Of a DNA stretch of 64,000 nucleotides, positions 63,915 to 64,000 are shown piece after piece. Position 1 is the first letter of the stretch. Every line of letters begins with the position of its first letter. Source of the stretch: Streptomyces sp. TLI_105 (GTDB taxonomy: Bacteria > Actinomycetota > Actinomycetes > Streptomycetales > Streptomycetaceae); the NCBI RefSeq assembly GCF_900105415.1, contig NZ_FNSM01000001.1, positions 8,130,001 through 8,194,000 on the forward strand, read 5' to 3'. The position numbers and the translations under genes were made by a program. A model generated the notes under the pieces. It was given only the letters and a program-made list of their open reading frames with translations. It was not told where the DNA came from and searched no databases.

Positions 63915-64000
63915 TCAAGGGCCGTTCTCCGCTCCGGGACCGAGGACCTCGAGGAGGCGTGAGACCAGGGGGTTCCGGTCGTCCCCGCGCCAGGCGACGG
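63915..64000 (-). CDS. C-terminal end of a LysR-family regulator, cut by window
   Basis: The last 27 codons of a minus-strand gene that continues past the right edge are visible. They read VAWRGDDRNPLVSRLLEVLG and end PGAENGP, like the end of LysR effector domains (a WRxxDxxP pattern near the C-terminus). The rest is outside the window. Confidence 0.5.
   Translation of the reverse strand, partial: VAWRGDDRNPLVSRLLEVLGPGAENGP

Overview
The window looks like chromosomal DNA of a Streptomyces or close relative. Coding sequence is very GC-rich with G/C-ending codons, GTG starts are common, many gene pairs overlap by ATGA or GTGA, and the families present (SpoIIE-type phosphatases, F420-type enzymes, DUF6197, DUF6629, AMIN-like and DUF5937 proteins, a SigJ-type ECF factor) are typical of the genus. 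I see no rRNA, tRNA or CRISPR array. Most genes are single or in two- to three-gene operons with regulators, tailoring enzymes, transporters and secreted proteins, as in a moderately conserved arm-proximal region rather than the housekeeping core.

Layout. 1-6.2 kb: MoxR/VWA pair, SpoIIE phosphatase, DUF5519 protein, divergent thioesterase/HxlR pair, YihY membrane protein. 6.2-10.2 kb: two-gene ABC exporter divergent from a two-component system. 10.2-14.4 kb: NUDIX hydrolase, AMIN-like and DUF6629 proteins, cyclophilin, NmrA-like reductase, type B L31. 14.5-20.5 kb: large sensor phosphatase, a tandem hairpin-repeat array, alpha/beta hydrolase, LURP-one protein, and a phosphoribosyltransferase-hydrolase fusion. 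20.5-24.7 kb: LysM lytic enzyme behind a ydaO-type (c-di-AMP) riboswitch, DUF6197 protein, Tat-exported phospholipase C. 24.8-27.6 kb: a sugar-phosphate locus (DeoR regulator, SIS protein, class II aldolase) with helically phased operator-like repeats. 27.6-36.2 kb: LysR/EamA pair, SDR remnant, F420-type reductase, subtilisin, threonine dehydratase, a MITE-like element placed exactly between two convergent stop codons, Lrp regulator, LLM oxidoreductase/deaminase pair, GNAT.

36.2-45.6 kb: secreted serine hydrolase, AraC-type regulator, GAPDH, a frameshifted macrolide-type glycosyltransferase beside a decayed erythromycin-esterase-like gene, DUF4291 and DUF1963-like proteins, and an NAD-dependent DNA ligase. 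45.6-49.7 kb: a three-gene redox operon (SnoaL-like protein, CrtI-like flavoprotein, 2Fe-2S reductase) and a DJ-1/PfpI protein. 50-57 kb: P450-ferredoxin pair, unknown proteins, a junction of two gene fragments, a membrane glutaredoxin, SigJ, and a DUF5937/ArsR regulator. 57-64 kb: secreted beta-propeller protein, SRPBCC protein with a thioesterase remnant, VOC, histidine phosphatase, GNAT, MFS transporter, two unknown proteins and the end of a LysR gene.

The most unusual parts are the 32-34 bp tandem array of potential tetraloop hairpins (17077-17306), the CTAG-bounded element whose ends form the stop codons of both neighbours (33569-33767), the riboswitch-controlled cell-wall enzyme, the macrolide-type glycosyltransferase/esterase ruin, the SnoaL/CrtI-like/2Fe-2S operon with a His-rich repeat linker, and several short gene remnants that mark past rearrangements. 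All functional statements are inferred from sequence.
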